From positions 1 to 64,000 of the forward strand of contig JAMKCH010049397.1 of NCBI GenBank assembly GCA_023653785.1: a stretch of 64,000 nucleotides of DNA, in the 5' to 3' direction. The translations under genes and the position numbers were made by a program. Below, piece by piece: positions 38,812-49,975 of this stretch (within the stretch, counting starts at the first letter, position 1; every line of letters begins with the position of its first letter). Origin of the DNA: Ophioderma brevispina (taxonomy: Eukaryota > Echinodermata > Ophiuroidea > Amphilepidida > Ophiodermatidae). The notes under the pieces are model-generated. The model saw only the letters and a list, made by a program, of their open reading frames with translations. It did no database searches and had not been told where the DNA came from.

Positions 38812-39005
38812 GTAAAGAAACTGAGTGTCCCCCACGAGAGAGTGCCCTAGCTACCATAGCAACATGTACGGAATAAATCGTGACCTTGTAGACGAGGCCA
38901 TTTGGGTACAGTGCTGAAACAAAATGATGCGTACAATGCTCAATGAAGAACACAATAGACAGATGGGTGGTAGGACACTCAGTCATACGGACACTGTATT
39001 ATATG
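38812..39005. repeat. Dispersed repeat, copy 3 of 3
   Basis: Homologous to 14180-14390 and 32625-32822; the A2 version keeps AGCAACATGTACGGAATAAA, closer to the 14 kb copy than A1 is. Confidence 0.75.
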
Positions 39006-39290
39006 ACACCGGCACACTTGTTCTCACAAGAAAATTTTGTGGCCTCTTATTAACGTGTACTGAAGCCTTTCGAGCCATTTGGTAAATTGCTGGCCGACTT
39101 ATGTGGTTTTAAACAAACTTTTGTATATAAAATAGATTTTGCAAGATACCTTGTCAAAACCTGGAACTTTAACTCACTTAGTCTGTTTCAGGAATAAAGA
39201 GTTACAGTTAAAAAGAAGAAAGAAAGAATTCGACTTTTAGACTTGAGGTTCACCTTACTATTCATCCAATGTTCTATTTTGAATATGAAG

Positions 39291-41040
39291 AAATAAATGT
39301 GAACACTCAAAATTTCGGCGTCTTTGGATATATAATCTTCAAAAGCATGACCTTTACCATTCTATTGCTTTAGAAGCCACTGGGTCATTTACCTTTACAT
39401 TGATAATGCTCTCAGCCATTGTAATATGAACAGCTCCCCAAAGTACCATGATGGCAAAATCTCCTACAAACAGAACGCCTTTTATTCCTTCCAGGGAACA
39501 TCAACTCCAGATATTTTGAACAACAATATCTGCACATCTGAAAATACATACTAGAGTTAATTTCACGGCTATGAGAAAAGCACAGAATAAAGTTATCTAC
39601 AAATACGTTTATTACAATCACATTGATATCTTTTATAAAGAATGTGGTGACGCACATAGTTTCTATTGATGATATTTTTTTCTGTACGTACGTATGTTTT
39701 CTTGTCATTTATAGAATATCAAGGTCAACAGTGTCGCATTTCAATTCACATGAATGTATGTCAAATTGGATTTCGTGGACGAATTTGATTTATCATGACA
39801 AGATCTGTAGTCTACCGAGACTGGTTGACTGCACGATATCCTGTCTATTCATATTATTCTGTAGCTACTTATAAACGCCCATAAAAACGATGAATATATG
39901 AAAAACTAAAATAAATTCGATATAATTTAGTTATAAAAATACATGTTATAAAAAATTAAACAATTATAATTGTTATAATCTGTACGGTATAAATACGGTT
40001 CTGTGTTCAGCATTGTTTTTATTGAGTCATTATGCATTCTTGACAACGGAATCCAGAAAATCTTCCAAAACATAACTTGTCTGACAAAACTAGGAAAATG
40101 GTGAGCACTGAAAGTGCATTCGGCACCGGATGAGTAATTAAGCGTTCAAATGCATTTGGAATATTTTAGGGATAGAATACTCTAAATGCATAAACCCATT
40201 ATTTAAAAAAAATACATATATCAAGTTTATGCATTTTTTTTTACAATTAGATGGCGAAGAGTGACGTAGTTTATGAGATTTTATGAGCCGTATATGGATC
40301 TTTACAGATATGTTCCATGTATTTTCGCTTTCTATATCACGTTTATTGCTTTTTAAACCATTATAGTCCAGACAACGATTCGGACAAGATTCCTCCTTGT
40401 TATAAGCCGGCCTGCGATGAGGATACCAAGCCTTTTAAACTTGTGTTAAAATATTCTTAGTTCAAAAGCTTCTCTTTACTTTTGTTCTATTTGGTTATGA
40501 TTTAACTTAATAACATTACTATTTTGACTAAAGTTGTCTTTAGTCCTTATCGATATCGTCGTGTCACGACATAGTGTCGAATCTGATTTTGTTGGTCCAA
40601 ATTGAGTTAATAGTTGTTCTGGTTGCCCTTTTATGTACTCTTTAATTTGTACCGCAAAAATAAAGTGGAATTACATCCCTAACCAAAATAGCCGCTTCGA
40701 ATAACACGCCTTTGTATAAAATGGGTTTTCACAAACAATCGATACGTATTCGATAGCTTTGCGGTCCAAATATCTCAAAGCAGACAGACTAAATTGTGAA
40801 TGAATACGTATTCGCAGGGACAAAAATTGCTATTTCAGTGATCAACATCGATAATAGGTTCTATCGATTTAAGGCAATCGGTGAATTTACCTTCTATACT
40901 TCATGAGGGGGATTGGTCTGTTCTTTGTTTTTTTTAATTATTCACTTGTATATTGAAACCTACGGTGCTGTGCGTCGTGAAAAGAATTATCCGAGTTTTG
41001 TAGTTTTAACATTGGTACATTCTCTAAATGTAACGAGTGT
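39291..41040. other. No gene recognised
   Basis: Opposed overlapping frames at 39412-39874 carry no known motif. The rest is AT-rich and unassigned. Confidence 0.4.
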
Positions 41041-41044
41041 AAAA

Positions 41045-41300
41045 TTTCCCTCCCAACCACTCTGAACGATGGCTTGTGTACTTAAATGAGTGTTTTTGAG
41101 TTTAAAATATCACTCCAAAAAGAGTGGATTTCCACTCTTTTTTGTGTTGTCCTTCTTTAACTCCTCAACGATGGAATCCACATTTTGGAGTGTTTTCACT
41201 CTTTTTGAGTGGCAATTCGCCACTTCGTAAATACAACCACTCATTTTTAAGTGGTTTACAAGAGTTTTTCACTCTTTGGGGATGAAATTTTCACTCGTTT
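41045..41300. repeat. Cluster of CACTCTTT / AAAGAGTG palindromic words
   Basis: Many short direct and inverted copies of ACTCTTTTTGAGTG and related words, e.g. CCAAAAAGAGTGGATTTCCA and CACTCTTTTTGAGTGGCAA. A related foldback is at 49557-49686. Possibly a degenerate MITE. Confidence 0.55.
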
Positions 41301-41635
41301 ACATTTATAGAGCACATACACCAACGTAATGAATACGTTTATGAAATGTGGTAAAGTAACAGGTGAAATCATGGGGGTTTGGGAGTGTGGCATGTGACAT
41401 TTAACCCTCGTATTACCAGGGTAGGAGTTACCACCCGTAAACTTTCCCTCGGTGCCAAAAACGTTCGTGAAACCCCAGGTAAACTTTCCCTCTGTGCGCA
41501 AAACGTTAAAAACTTTCGTCAAGTCTTCCATATAATTAGTTCACATCCTTCTGCTAATTTTGGCGAAACAAATGTGAAGGTAGACACCCTCACTGGGGGT
41601 TAGCGTCCGAGTCGATTGGTGGTATGTGTTTCTAC

Positions 41636-41965
41636 TACCTCTACTATAACCCATATTGAAAATGCGCATTCTGATTTGGTTCATTTTAACTGCATTATCC
41701 TGCATAATGATGCCACCCGCTACGCATTTTTCGTTATCATTTATTTGCATTAAATCAGCATATCAATGCACATAAATAAGGCACATTAACGTTAAAACTT
41801 ATACAAACAAACTACCAAATAAAATCAAGTTTTTTTTAGTTAATAGAATAGAATAAAGGTTTTGTAGTATCATCTTTAGGCTCAATGTATCCTCGAGCGG
41901 AAAAAATAAAAATAATAGGTCGCCATACCGACCTCGATGACATTATTAGCCTATATGTGATACTA
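41636..41965. mobile_element. MITE-like repeat, copy 1 (pair with 54258-54545)
   Basis: Shares TTGAAAATGC.GCATTCTGAT, AATAGAATAGAA.TAAAGG and GGCTCA.AATGTATCCTCG with 54258-54545. The palindromic right half seen in the 54 kb copy is here much decayed. Confidence 0.65.
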
Positions 41966-42218
41966 AGCAGTTATGCCCTTATATTATTAGTTTTTCATTT
42001 GCGTTTAAAATATTTGTTCACTGTATGGCTCTAAAATGTATATGTTGATTAAAAACTATTCCATTTCCCTATCAATTTGGGGCCAAAACCCGCATGAAAA
42101 TCCAATATTTCCTACCTTTTTATGCAATATCATTTTTTGCCGTTTAAATACTCCTATGTGTGTCTGTGGAACTGTACCACTTTTGCCACCTTGTGAACTT
42201 TGAACGTCATCGTGACGC

Positions 42219-43240
42219 CTATGGTTGGCCTAATGTCCAATTAATCGAAAATCTTGGATTTTCGACGGCCAAGCAGCGGCAACAGTCTTGGATATCGGTC
42301 GAAACTCCAAGATTGTTCATTGATATCCAAGATTATCAAGAATAAGCTAGGACTTTCAATTGTGATAATCCAAGGATGTTTCGATTGGTGAATGAAAAAC
42401 CGGAATTCACTTGATAATCCAGATTATCGACTCGAAAATCCAAGTTTTTCGAATATTGTGACTTGAGTTCGTGAAACATCTTGATTGTTTGCGTGGTCGA
42501 TCATCCAAGATTTTCGAATTGTCTCTTGTATAATAAGTCGAAAAACCTGGATAATCAAAGGTGAAAATCTCAACGGTTTGTTCGATTTGATAGTCCAGTT
42601 ATTGACATCAAGTTGATAAACTTGGATTTATCCGACCGAAAATCTGGGATTTTCGATCAAATGGGTCGCAAGTTAAATCGAAAATCTTTGATTATCAAGT
42701 GAAATCCAAGTCTTTCGATGTTGATCAGTTCAGTATCAAAGTATCAAGTTGAAACTTGCCATTATCGCCGAAAATCTGGGAGTGTGCGATGCTAGGATGC
42801 ACAATAATTTTGAAAATCTTGATTTTCGCTAATTGATAAGTCCAGATTATCAATGATTAGTTGAAAACCTTGATAAATGAAATCCAAGGATTTTTCAAGG
42901 AAGAGTGTCTAATAATCGAAAATCTTTGGTTTATCAAAGGGATCCTCCAAGTTGACCGACTGATAATCCACGATATCAAAATCAAGTGAAAAACTGGATT
43001 ATCGATTGAAAATCCAAGATTTTCGACGCTCAAATGACCAATAAGTTCGAAAAACCTTGGGATTATCACATCAAAAACTTGGATTATCGCCGAAAATCTT
43101 GCCATTATCAATGTGAAAGTCCAGTTTTTTCTTGAAATCTTGGATTATCAATTGAAAATCTTGGATTTATCGACGTAATCCAAGTGTGTTGGTCGAAAAG
43201 TCCAAGATTGTCCATTATGTGGACATTAGGCCAACCATAG
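42219..43240. mobile_element. Inverted-repeat element filled with a ~20 bp palindromic motif
   Basis: The ends CTATGGTTGGCCTAATGTCC (42219) and its reverse complement (ending 43240) are exact for 20 bp. Nearly all of the ~980 bp interior consists of degenerate, alternately oriented copies of a motif near TTGATAATCCAAGATTTTCGA / TCGAAAATCTTGGATTATCA. Dozens of partial copies can be seen. There is no coding potential. I do not recognise a named family. Target duplication is not clear. Confidence 0.8.
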
Positions 43241-44105
43241 ACGGCCAATATCTAGGTTAGGTTGTGAGAGCAGTAGAAACGGTGGCCCAATGCTACAACG
43301 GGATACACCACATCGAAATCAGTCTATTGGCTTTATAATAATGAATTCTCGGTGTGTTTAACACCCCACCCCTTAGTAACCGTGTTAGCACATAGACTTG
43401 TAAACGTATTGCGAAAGTTTGATTTTTTCTTTGATGTGTTAACTTGATATTCTGCAAACTAAATCATTAGCTAATCTACATCATGTTAAAAAATTCTCCT
43501 TACAGGACAAATTTAGTATTTTCTTTGGGAAGTTGCTTGTATAAGCGTTAGTGGGCCCTCCTAAATGGTGTTTAGATTTGTTAGAGGTTTTATGAGTATA
43601 TTACCCAGTTAACTGTTAATTCGTTTCAGTTTGGTGTATATTTTAAGCTGTACATTACTTTTAACATAGGCAGCTATTTATGTATGAGAAATTTAAGAAA
43701 CGAAAAAAATAAAAAACTTAAAAAAAGCAAAAAATAAAAAAAATAAAAAAAATAAAAAGTTACATTTTAAACTTTTCCTGAGCTCAATGTTTTGAACAGG
43801 TTCTATCCTAGTAATTATTTTTGTTGTGTTAGCAGACATGCTACTATCTTTATGTAATTGTTGATATAACATGGCACTACAATTCTTGTTGTTCCTTCTA
43901 ACGTAGTTGTACTCTTGAAATGTGTTTTTTTTTTTTCTGCAAAAACTGAGTTAAAACATTATTGGCGACTAATTTAAGATATTAATTTTTAAGGAGCCAA
44001 ATTGTAAGAGGTTGTATTTTCTGAATTAGTGGGTCTTCTGAGCAATAGGTTTACAACGAACGAATTAATGTGCAACGTGAATGTTTCCCACTTTACAATG
44101 CAACT
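43241..44105. other. No gene; A-rich low complexity
   Basis: Contains an A-rich stretch with AAAAAATAAA units at 43704-43757. Otherwise unassigned. Confidence 0.5.
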
Positions 44106-44109
44106 AGAC

Positions 44110-44345
44110 ATCGTCAGTCGTCGTCGTCGCTTCATGCATCATTGACATCGTCATCGTCGCCGTCATCATCAGTCATCATCATCCTCACCATCAGCCATCA
44201 TTCATCATGTTCATCATCATCTATCATCTCCCGTTCATCCCTCATCCATCATCCGTCATCCATCATCTATCATCATCATCTATCATCCTCAGCGTATCAT
44301 CATCATCATCATCATCCAGTAACATCATTGTCGTCATCAAGCTCG
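44110..44345. repeat. Imperfect TCA/TCATC microsatellite
   Basis: Long stretch of TCG/TCA/CATC triplets on the plus strand, giving Ser/His-rich spurious frames. A run of about 13 G follows at 44365-44377. Confidence 0.85.
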
Positions 44346-44911
44346 ATGTTTCCTATTTCGATAGGGGGGGGGGGGGACGTTATGGCCACCATCATCACCT
44401 CCATCTTGATTCTTATCATCGTGTGAATCCAGCATCACAATTAATTTAAAATAGTAAAACCCCGTAGCTATAGTAATCTTACAATACCAACATTAGAAAT
44501 AACGGGTTTCATGCAGTCCAATACGTATGTCGACTCCATTAGAGAGAGCGAATCAAACATTTGGGGTTTGACAACCAATCGAACCACCTTCTGTGGCCTT
44601 TTGGAATAAGAAAACAGTTGTTTCTTGGTATTTAATACTGTCGTCAGGTAGGACCCTTCTGTCTTTTACATACACCACTTAAAAACCGTTCCTTTTATTT
44701 CTTTATTACACGCCCCCCCAATATCATAAGTAACTCACACTTTCGAACTTCGTTTTCTCAGAACTAGCATTTATGCTGATTCGACACTATGCAGAACCCA
44801 GACGATATGATTAAACCCATAACATGGTATTACATAAATGAAATGATTAAAAACAACACTTTAATTATTGTATATTGTATTCCATTTATTATATTTGATT
44901 GAATACTCATC

Positions 44912-44944
44912 TCAGCATCAGCATCATCATCATCATCATCATCA

Positions 44945-44975
<31 letters not shown>

Positions 44976-44978
44976 TAC
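44912..44978. repeat. (CAT)n microsatellite, tail of an RTE element
   Basis: CATCAT repeats on the plus strand, i.e. ATGATG on the minus strand, directly after the RT ORF end of the element at 44998-45700. RTE-type elements commonly end in short tandem repeats, so this is probably the 3' tail, later expanded. Confidence 0.75.
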
Positions 44979-44997
44979 ATCCCCCCTCATCATCATC

Positions 44998-45700
44998 GGT
45001 CGGCCGTGGACGGAATGGAGAAGCACTGGCTACTTGTTCGAACCAGATATCCCTGTCATTCATGATATACTGGGAATCTCTTGTAGAGCTAGATTGAGAT
45101 CGCTCTTGATGGGTCAGTGTACTGAAGGGGACTTCTGCTTCTGCTTGATTTGCCCACCCGGAGGAGTCCAGAAAATCAAGTGGAGATGGGTTGGTCGGTG
45201 GCGGTGCGTTACAGGAAAACATAAACGGCGTTGTCTGATTGTTGAAGATTTGGAGGATATCCCCGCATACTTTGGGTTTCGAAATATGATCCTTCAAACG
45301 ATGTTGAGCACTCTTCATAAAAGTTGAGTGTAGCACCCGTTTATACGATCTTCATTTTCTTGCTGATTGTCCAAGTTTCTGAGCCATACACCGCAGCTTT
45401 GGAATAATCTCATTTTCGTCCTTCGATCTATCGAGGATTTCCAGATCTTTTGGAGTTTATTGCAGGCACCCATGCTTGTGCTTTCCTACATTTGAAGGCA
45501 TGATAATAATCCAGAATCTATGAACCAAGGGATTTTGAATTTTTGTTTCAGGTACATTTTCGAGTTCAACTCCTTTGATGTTCTTACGCGGCGACGATGG
45601 GAATATTTACCAGAAGGGTTTTAGTTTTCCCCTCATTCAAGTGTAGACCAACTGCAATTTGAGGTGTCCTGAAAATTATAGAAAGTTCCATGTTGTTATT
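44998..45700 (-). mobile_element. RTE-like LINE 3' fragment
   Basis: Read on the minus strand across several frames: HLNEGKTKTLLV (about 45620-45660), KGVELENV (about 45560), RKAQAWVPA, AVYGSETWTISKKMK (about 45355-45405), KDHISKPKVCGDI (about 45260-45300), FSTLTHQERS (about 45105-45140), MNDRDIWFEQVASASPFRPR (about 45000-45065). The block order LYGSETW...DRDIW...ASAFR is the same as in the RTE at 36-37 kb, but the sequence is a different subfamily. Frameshifted, so inactive. It stops at the CAT microsatellite. Confidence 0.8.
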
Positions 45701-46367
45701 ATAACTGCTGGGCTTCTGATTTTCCGCTTAGCTACATTCAAATATCATTCCTTTAAGTCTTAATGATTCAAAAGCTTTGGTAAATATCGCACGATGATAA
45801 TGGCGACGTGAGTTAATTACACTTATTAATGATTCATCTTGCGAGATACGTTTTTATCTCGCATATTGTGTACATGTATACAAGTCTCCATTACTTTGCA
45901 TTTGACTTATAATATGACACCAAACACATAGATTGTGCAGTTTAATTTGAAGATATGAATATGTATGTGTATTATTGGCGCGCAAATATGTTAAACATTC
46001 ACATGTTAAATTAATAATCAATACGCTTATCTGTGGAATATCCACAAACAGGCGAATTCCTGGCGCTCTTACCATCATGCGAGATAATAATGTAATAGTA
46101 ATGATAATAATGTACCAACACGTCAAACAACACCCGTTAGGCAAATAGGATAGAAACACGTAACAAGCAAAAAACATATTAATGTGCGAAGGGTTTTTTC
46201 GGCAGGATGTGACAGAATACTTGTGTCAAATGCACAATCGAAGTGCTCCATTTCTATGAAACTACGGTAAAGTTATACAGAAATTATACAAATTATATAT
46301 GTGTCAGACGTGTAAATATCGAATTGTGGTATAACTAATGATGTTCATACATTAACATGTTGTACAA
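45701..46367. other. No gene recognised
   Basis: A small hairpin GCGAGAT...ATCTCGC occurs at 45840-45861, with another GCGAGATAATAATG at 46079. Nothing else. Confidence 0.4.
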
Positions 46368-46371
46368 TTAA

Positions 46372-46962
46372 AGCAATATTGGCACATTTTTTGAAGAGCG
46401 CCCCCAATTTTCAAAATTTGATATTTTTGCACAGTTACGTTGGTAATTGTCTAGGAAACTATACCTGCGAATGAGAATGCTAAAAAATGCGTATTTATCA
46501 CAAAATAAGCGATTTTGTAATTAGAATTGGGATCCCAGATTGGACTTAACGGCAGAGCTGGGAAATGCTATACGTTTATGTCCGTCCATGCTGAAATAGA
46601 TAGTGCCACCCATATAGTGTCCACCGGGTCGCTAAATCACCTCACACTTGACACTTGCCTGCAACCTCTTCCCACACCTAATGCGGCTTGAGCGTTAGAA
46701 CACGTACATGGCGCTATTTCCCCGGCTATTTCACCTTGGCAGTTCGTTTCCTCCAAGCACAGGGCCGTTGAATTTTAGCGGGGATCCCCAATAATAAGTT
46801 ATTCTAGTAAACAAAAATTCCGGTCGTTTGTGACACAATTGACATTTTCGAGCTTAACCATTCACAGGTATAGTTTACTAGCCAGTTACCAATGCAACCG
46901 TGTAAATATCTCCAAATTTTTGAAAAATTGGGGGCGCCCTTCAAAAATATGCTAATATTGCT
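46372..46962. mobile_element. TTAA-flanked MITE, family 2 copy A
   Basis: TTAA at 46368-46371 and 46963-46966. The ends AGCAATATTGGCACATTTTT and the complement of AGCAATATTAGCATATTTTT continue through GAAG.GCGCCCCCAATTTT and GTAAACTATACCTG. Homologous to 57002-57478, which lies in the opposite orientation (ACGTACATGGCGCTATTTCC here, its complement there). Confidence 0.85.
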
Positions 46963-47022
46963 TTAAGTTTCTTACGATCTTTAGATTTCTGTTAATGCGG
47001 GTGCAGATGCAAATGAGACATA

Positions 47023-47061
47023 ATGCCTAACTTTTCACATATTGTGTGGAAAGTTAGGCAT
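47023..47061. repeat. 17 bp hairpin with 5-nt loop
   Basis: ATGCCTAACTTTTCACA, loop TATTG, then TGTGGAAAGTTAGGCAT; one position is a G-T wobble. The stem is short for an animal pre-miRNA. Confidence 0.65.
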
Positions 47062-47069
47062 TCGTGCGC

Positions 47070-48915
47070 GCATAAACCTGAATTTTAAAGGTCGTAGGTG
47101 TTGTGGAGACGTGGGACTTTATGTCCACCAAAACAATAAAACAACAAAGACAATTTGAAAATGTCACTATTTTTGGCATCCGAGCCTATCTTGAAAATGG
47201 CATCCTGGCACAGATAACCTGATGGCGATCAATCTGAGACCGAAGATATAAAGACGATATAGGCTTGTTTAATGGCAATTTGAGATTTCGACAGCTAGAT
47301 AAAGGGCAGTAGACGGTTTGCTACTCATCACTAAAATATTTAGTTTTCTTCCCTCTCGGATTTAACTTCTAATTAGTACATAGAGCTCAACCCGAAAAAG
47401 AGAAGTAGGACATACACACTAGATAAAGAAAACCAATTATTAATGTTTGTTTAGAATTTGTAGCACAGTGGATTGCTGCAAGAATTGTGGGTTTGATTTG
47501 CAATCTATCACATTTGCCCAAAGAAAGATTTTTGGATGGAGGAGCAAGGCAGATTTCTCATGTTTTGCAGTGAGAGGGGAAATTAAAAGTTACATAGCGG
47601 AACACCTTGAAATTGCTCCAATTTCGTTGAAAAGTATACCAAGTTCTTTAGTTATGAGGATTTAAAATATGTATAGTTTGTTCATGTACGACATGTGGTT
47701 CTGGAGTTACGGAGGCAAAATGCTGACATTAGAAGTCAAACAGAGGCAGATTCTGCTGTGGCAGAAGAATTCTTACAAAACAAACGTCATTTTGGTACAC
47801 CAGACAGTTCACAATCCCTGCCTACAAAAGGGCCTGGGCACATTATTGCATACAAATACCTAATATCTGCCAAAAAACCATTACACACTAAACACACTGA
47901 TTTAGATTTCATTTCTTTTCTTGCTATGGAGCATAAGATGTTTAAGTAACTTTTCCAACTCTTCCCATTTTTATCTTTTCTGTCTGAGACAACATTTGGG
48001 TCACGTCCAGAGGGTGTATTGAGTCCATGCCACAATGCACCAGGTTTCGGAAATTTCACCTCAATAACGTCATGTGATCCTACAAAAATATTCTTAACGC
48101 ACAAAAACCCAGACTTTTGTACACCCCTTTTTAGGCCACAAATCGCTAGTCATTTTTTATAATGATCATGAGATGTTTTATGGTCCTTGAGATTCTTTAA
48201 CACCTTATCCTTAAGTACGTGTGTTTAGTACAGCATAGACACATTGCTATCGTTTCTGGATCACGTTCTTTTCTTAAAACATACTTGCATCTGGAAAATT
48301 TTAGACGTCAATTTGCACTGTGTATTTGTACTGCCATAGACTTGTGGATTAAGTATTATATAGATTTTGGAAGTATTGACTTTGATGTCGTATTACATAA
48401 GAGTCCACCTAGAGTTGAGGCGTCCATTTAAACTTTAGTTACGACAGTTAAAAACATGAGCTTATGTTATGCATGACTTTGGAGATATGAAGTTATCTTT
48501 CTTTTCACATGTTTGGGTGTTATATAAAAATCATAGCACAGATGTCTAAATCCTATTCCATGTGCACCGAAACCCTGTTTGACATGGAATCTGGACGTCT
48601 AGCTGAATCTCCTGTTTTTAATATAATTATCTGATTGTAGTCAGGATGTTACACTAGTAATCAAGCATAGAAATTCCCACGTCAATACTGTTTTCTTTAA
48701 ACTAGGACATTTGTCTATTCAGACTACCTGGTTTGAAAATGCTAACTGATTACCTTTGTGCCTTGCAGTGACTGGCCAAATTGTACCTGGGGAAAAAAAC
48801 AGACGTAGTCAATTGATAAAGGTGGGATAAAATCAAGAAATGAGTTTTTGAGCAATGAAAAAAAATGCTGGAAGTTATAAAAACAGACGGCGTGATTCCG
48901 GTATGTCCTTGTCCT
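47070..48915. other. Unassigned; possible old coding remnant at 47.4-48.1 kb
   Basis: Frames at 47447-47949 (+) and 47787-48104 (-) are longer than average. The minus frame includes SYLNILCSIARKEMKSKSVC. I do not recognise a family on either strand. No splice structure is evident. Confidence 0.3.
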
Positions 48916-48918
48916 TGT

Positions 48919-49317
48919 CACAGCTGTTTGAGAGTCTCATTTATTATTACAAACCGAGAATAAAACAGAAAATATCAACGGCGACACACTTTTGACAACT
49001 AATTTGGAGTATTTATGCAACTAAATACATTCTGTGTAAATTTGATGAAATTCCATTGCGGGCAAATATGATTTTTCATAAAAATCTAGTTTTACACGTC
49101 TTTCTATGGGAAATAGCCATATAGAGGGCGCTATAACTACAAATTATGACCTTTGTAGGCCTATATGACAAGATTCCCGCAATGGATTTTTTCTGATTTC
49201 GCGAAAATAATAGCTCTTGCATGTCCCTACTTATATCAGTTGTCAAAAATGTGTCGCCGTTGCTTTAAATTGCTCTAAAAATAAAAGAGACAATTTGCAT
49301 GGGGTCAAACAGCTGTG
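48919..49317. mobile_element. Nested foldback MITE, 399 bp
   Basis: Three concentric inverted repeats: CACAGCTGTTTGA at the ends, CAACGGCGACACA.TTTTGACAAC at 48976/49262, and ATTCCATTGCGGG / CCCGCAATGGAT in the centre. No coding capacity. Confidence 0.75.
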
Positions 49318-49556
49318 TTGTAAAATGATCCCACAGATTAACGTCCTTCCGCTGAATCATTAATAGTGATTTACATTAAGGAACATTTTTGTCTGTATTC
49401 TTCTGAGAAGATCTGATGTTCATAGGATACAGTCCTTGTGAATGTGTTGTGCGTATTCATTGTCAGATATGTATAGTAGTCCGCAGTGCATTAATGTGCG
49501 TCCGAAATCGTATTGCGGCGGGAACTCCACATTTTGTGTAATACTTTCTTAAAGTA

Positions 49557-49686
49557 GTGAAACATTCACTCTTCAAAGGGGTGACTTTCGTAAGAGTCAC
49601 TCCAAACAATCAATCATATTTAAAGAGTGATCACTTTAGGCAAACCTTACCGAGTGAAATTTTACTCTTTTGAAGTGATGTTTCAC
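49557..49686. repeat. Foldback with AGAGTG/CACTCT words
   Basis: GTGAAACATTCACTCTTCAA pairs with the complement of GTGAAACATCACTTCAAAAG. Internal AAGAGTCACTCC and AAAGAGTGATCACTTT are further palindromes. Similar in word content to 41045-41300. Confidence 0.65.
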
Positions 49687-49975
49687 AATTTTAGATGTAG
49701 AGATTATTTGTTAGAGTTAATTAAAGCAGTCCTATCCGGCGCGTGGCTAAATCCCACCCGGAATATACTGCAATGTTAATTTAAGTTATATGTCTATTTA
49801 TATATGTCTATCCGTTTGTGTTTCATTAATTGGAATAAAAATATCCTCCGTGAAAATAGCAGGTGCTGACCGCTTAAAGAAAGAGTTTAGCCGAGCAAAA
49901 TATTCACATATACTGGAATGAACTCATAATCAAAACATTGATTGCTGGTTTTTGTTTATGATAAAGTAAAGTTAA

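Larger units (their letters stand above)
33117..39290 (+). repeat. Second block copy A2 of the head-to-tail duplication
   Basis: Collinear with 26093-33116. It begins where A1 ends, with only a few bases of ambiguity (GAAGTAAAC at the seam). A2 has its own insertions: a SINE (33457-33617) and an ATTT-flanked MITE (33732-34087). Its RTE frame is better preserved than the one in A1. Confidence 0.9.

Noticed and set aside
26093..39290. CRISPR-like or satellite array
   Set aside because: Only two large units exist, with transposon content; there are no short spaced repeats.
42857..43111. 84-residue open frame inside the palindromic-motif element
   Set aside because: It is produced by translating the repeated ATAATC/GATTTTC words; no independent coding signal.
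44070..45336. Ser/His-rich and Met/Asp-rich open frames up to 168 aa
   Set aside because: They are translations of the TCA/CAT microsatellites and of the RTE 3' end in a shifted frame, not host genes.
47023..47061. Pre-miRNA hairpin
   Set aside because: The 17 bp stem with 5-nt loop is too short for a typical animal pre-miRNA; may be a small MITE remnant.
47787..48104. 105-residue minus-strand frame as a new gene
   Set aside because: No recognised domain, no splice evidence, and a similar-length frame overlaps on the other strand.
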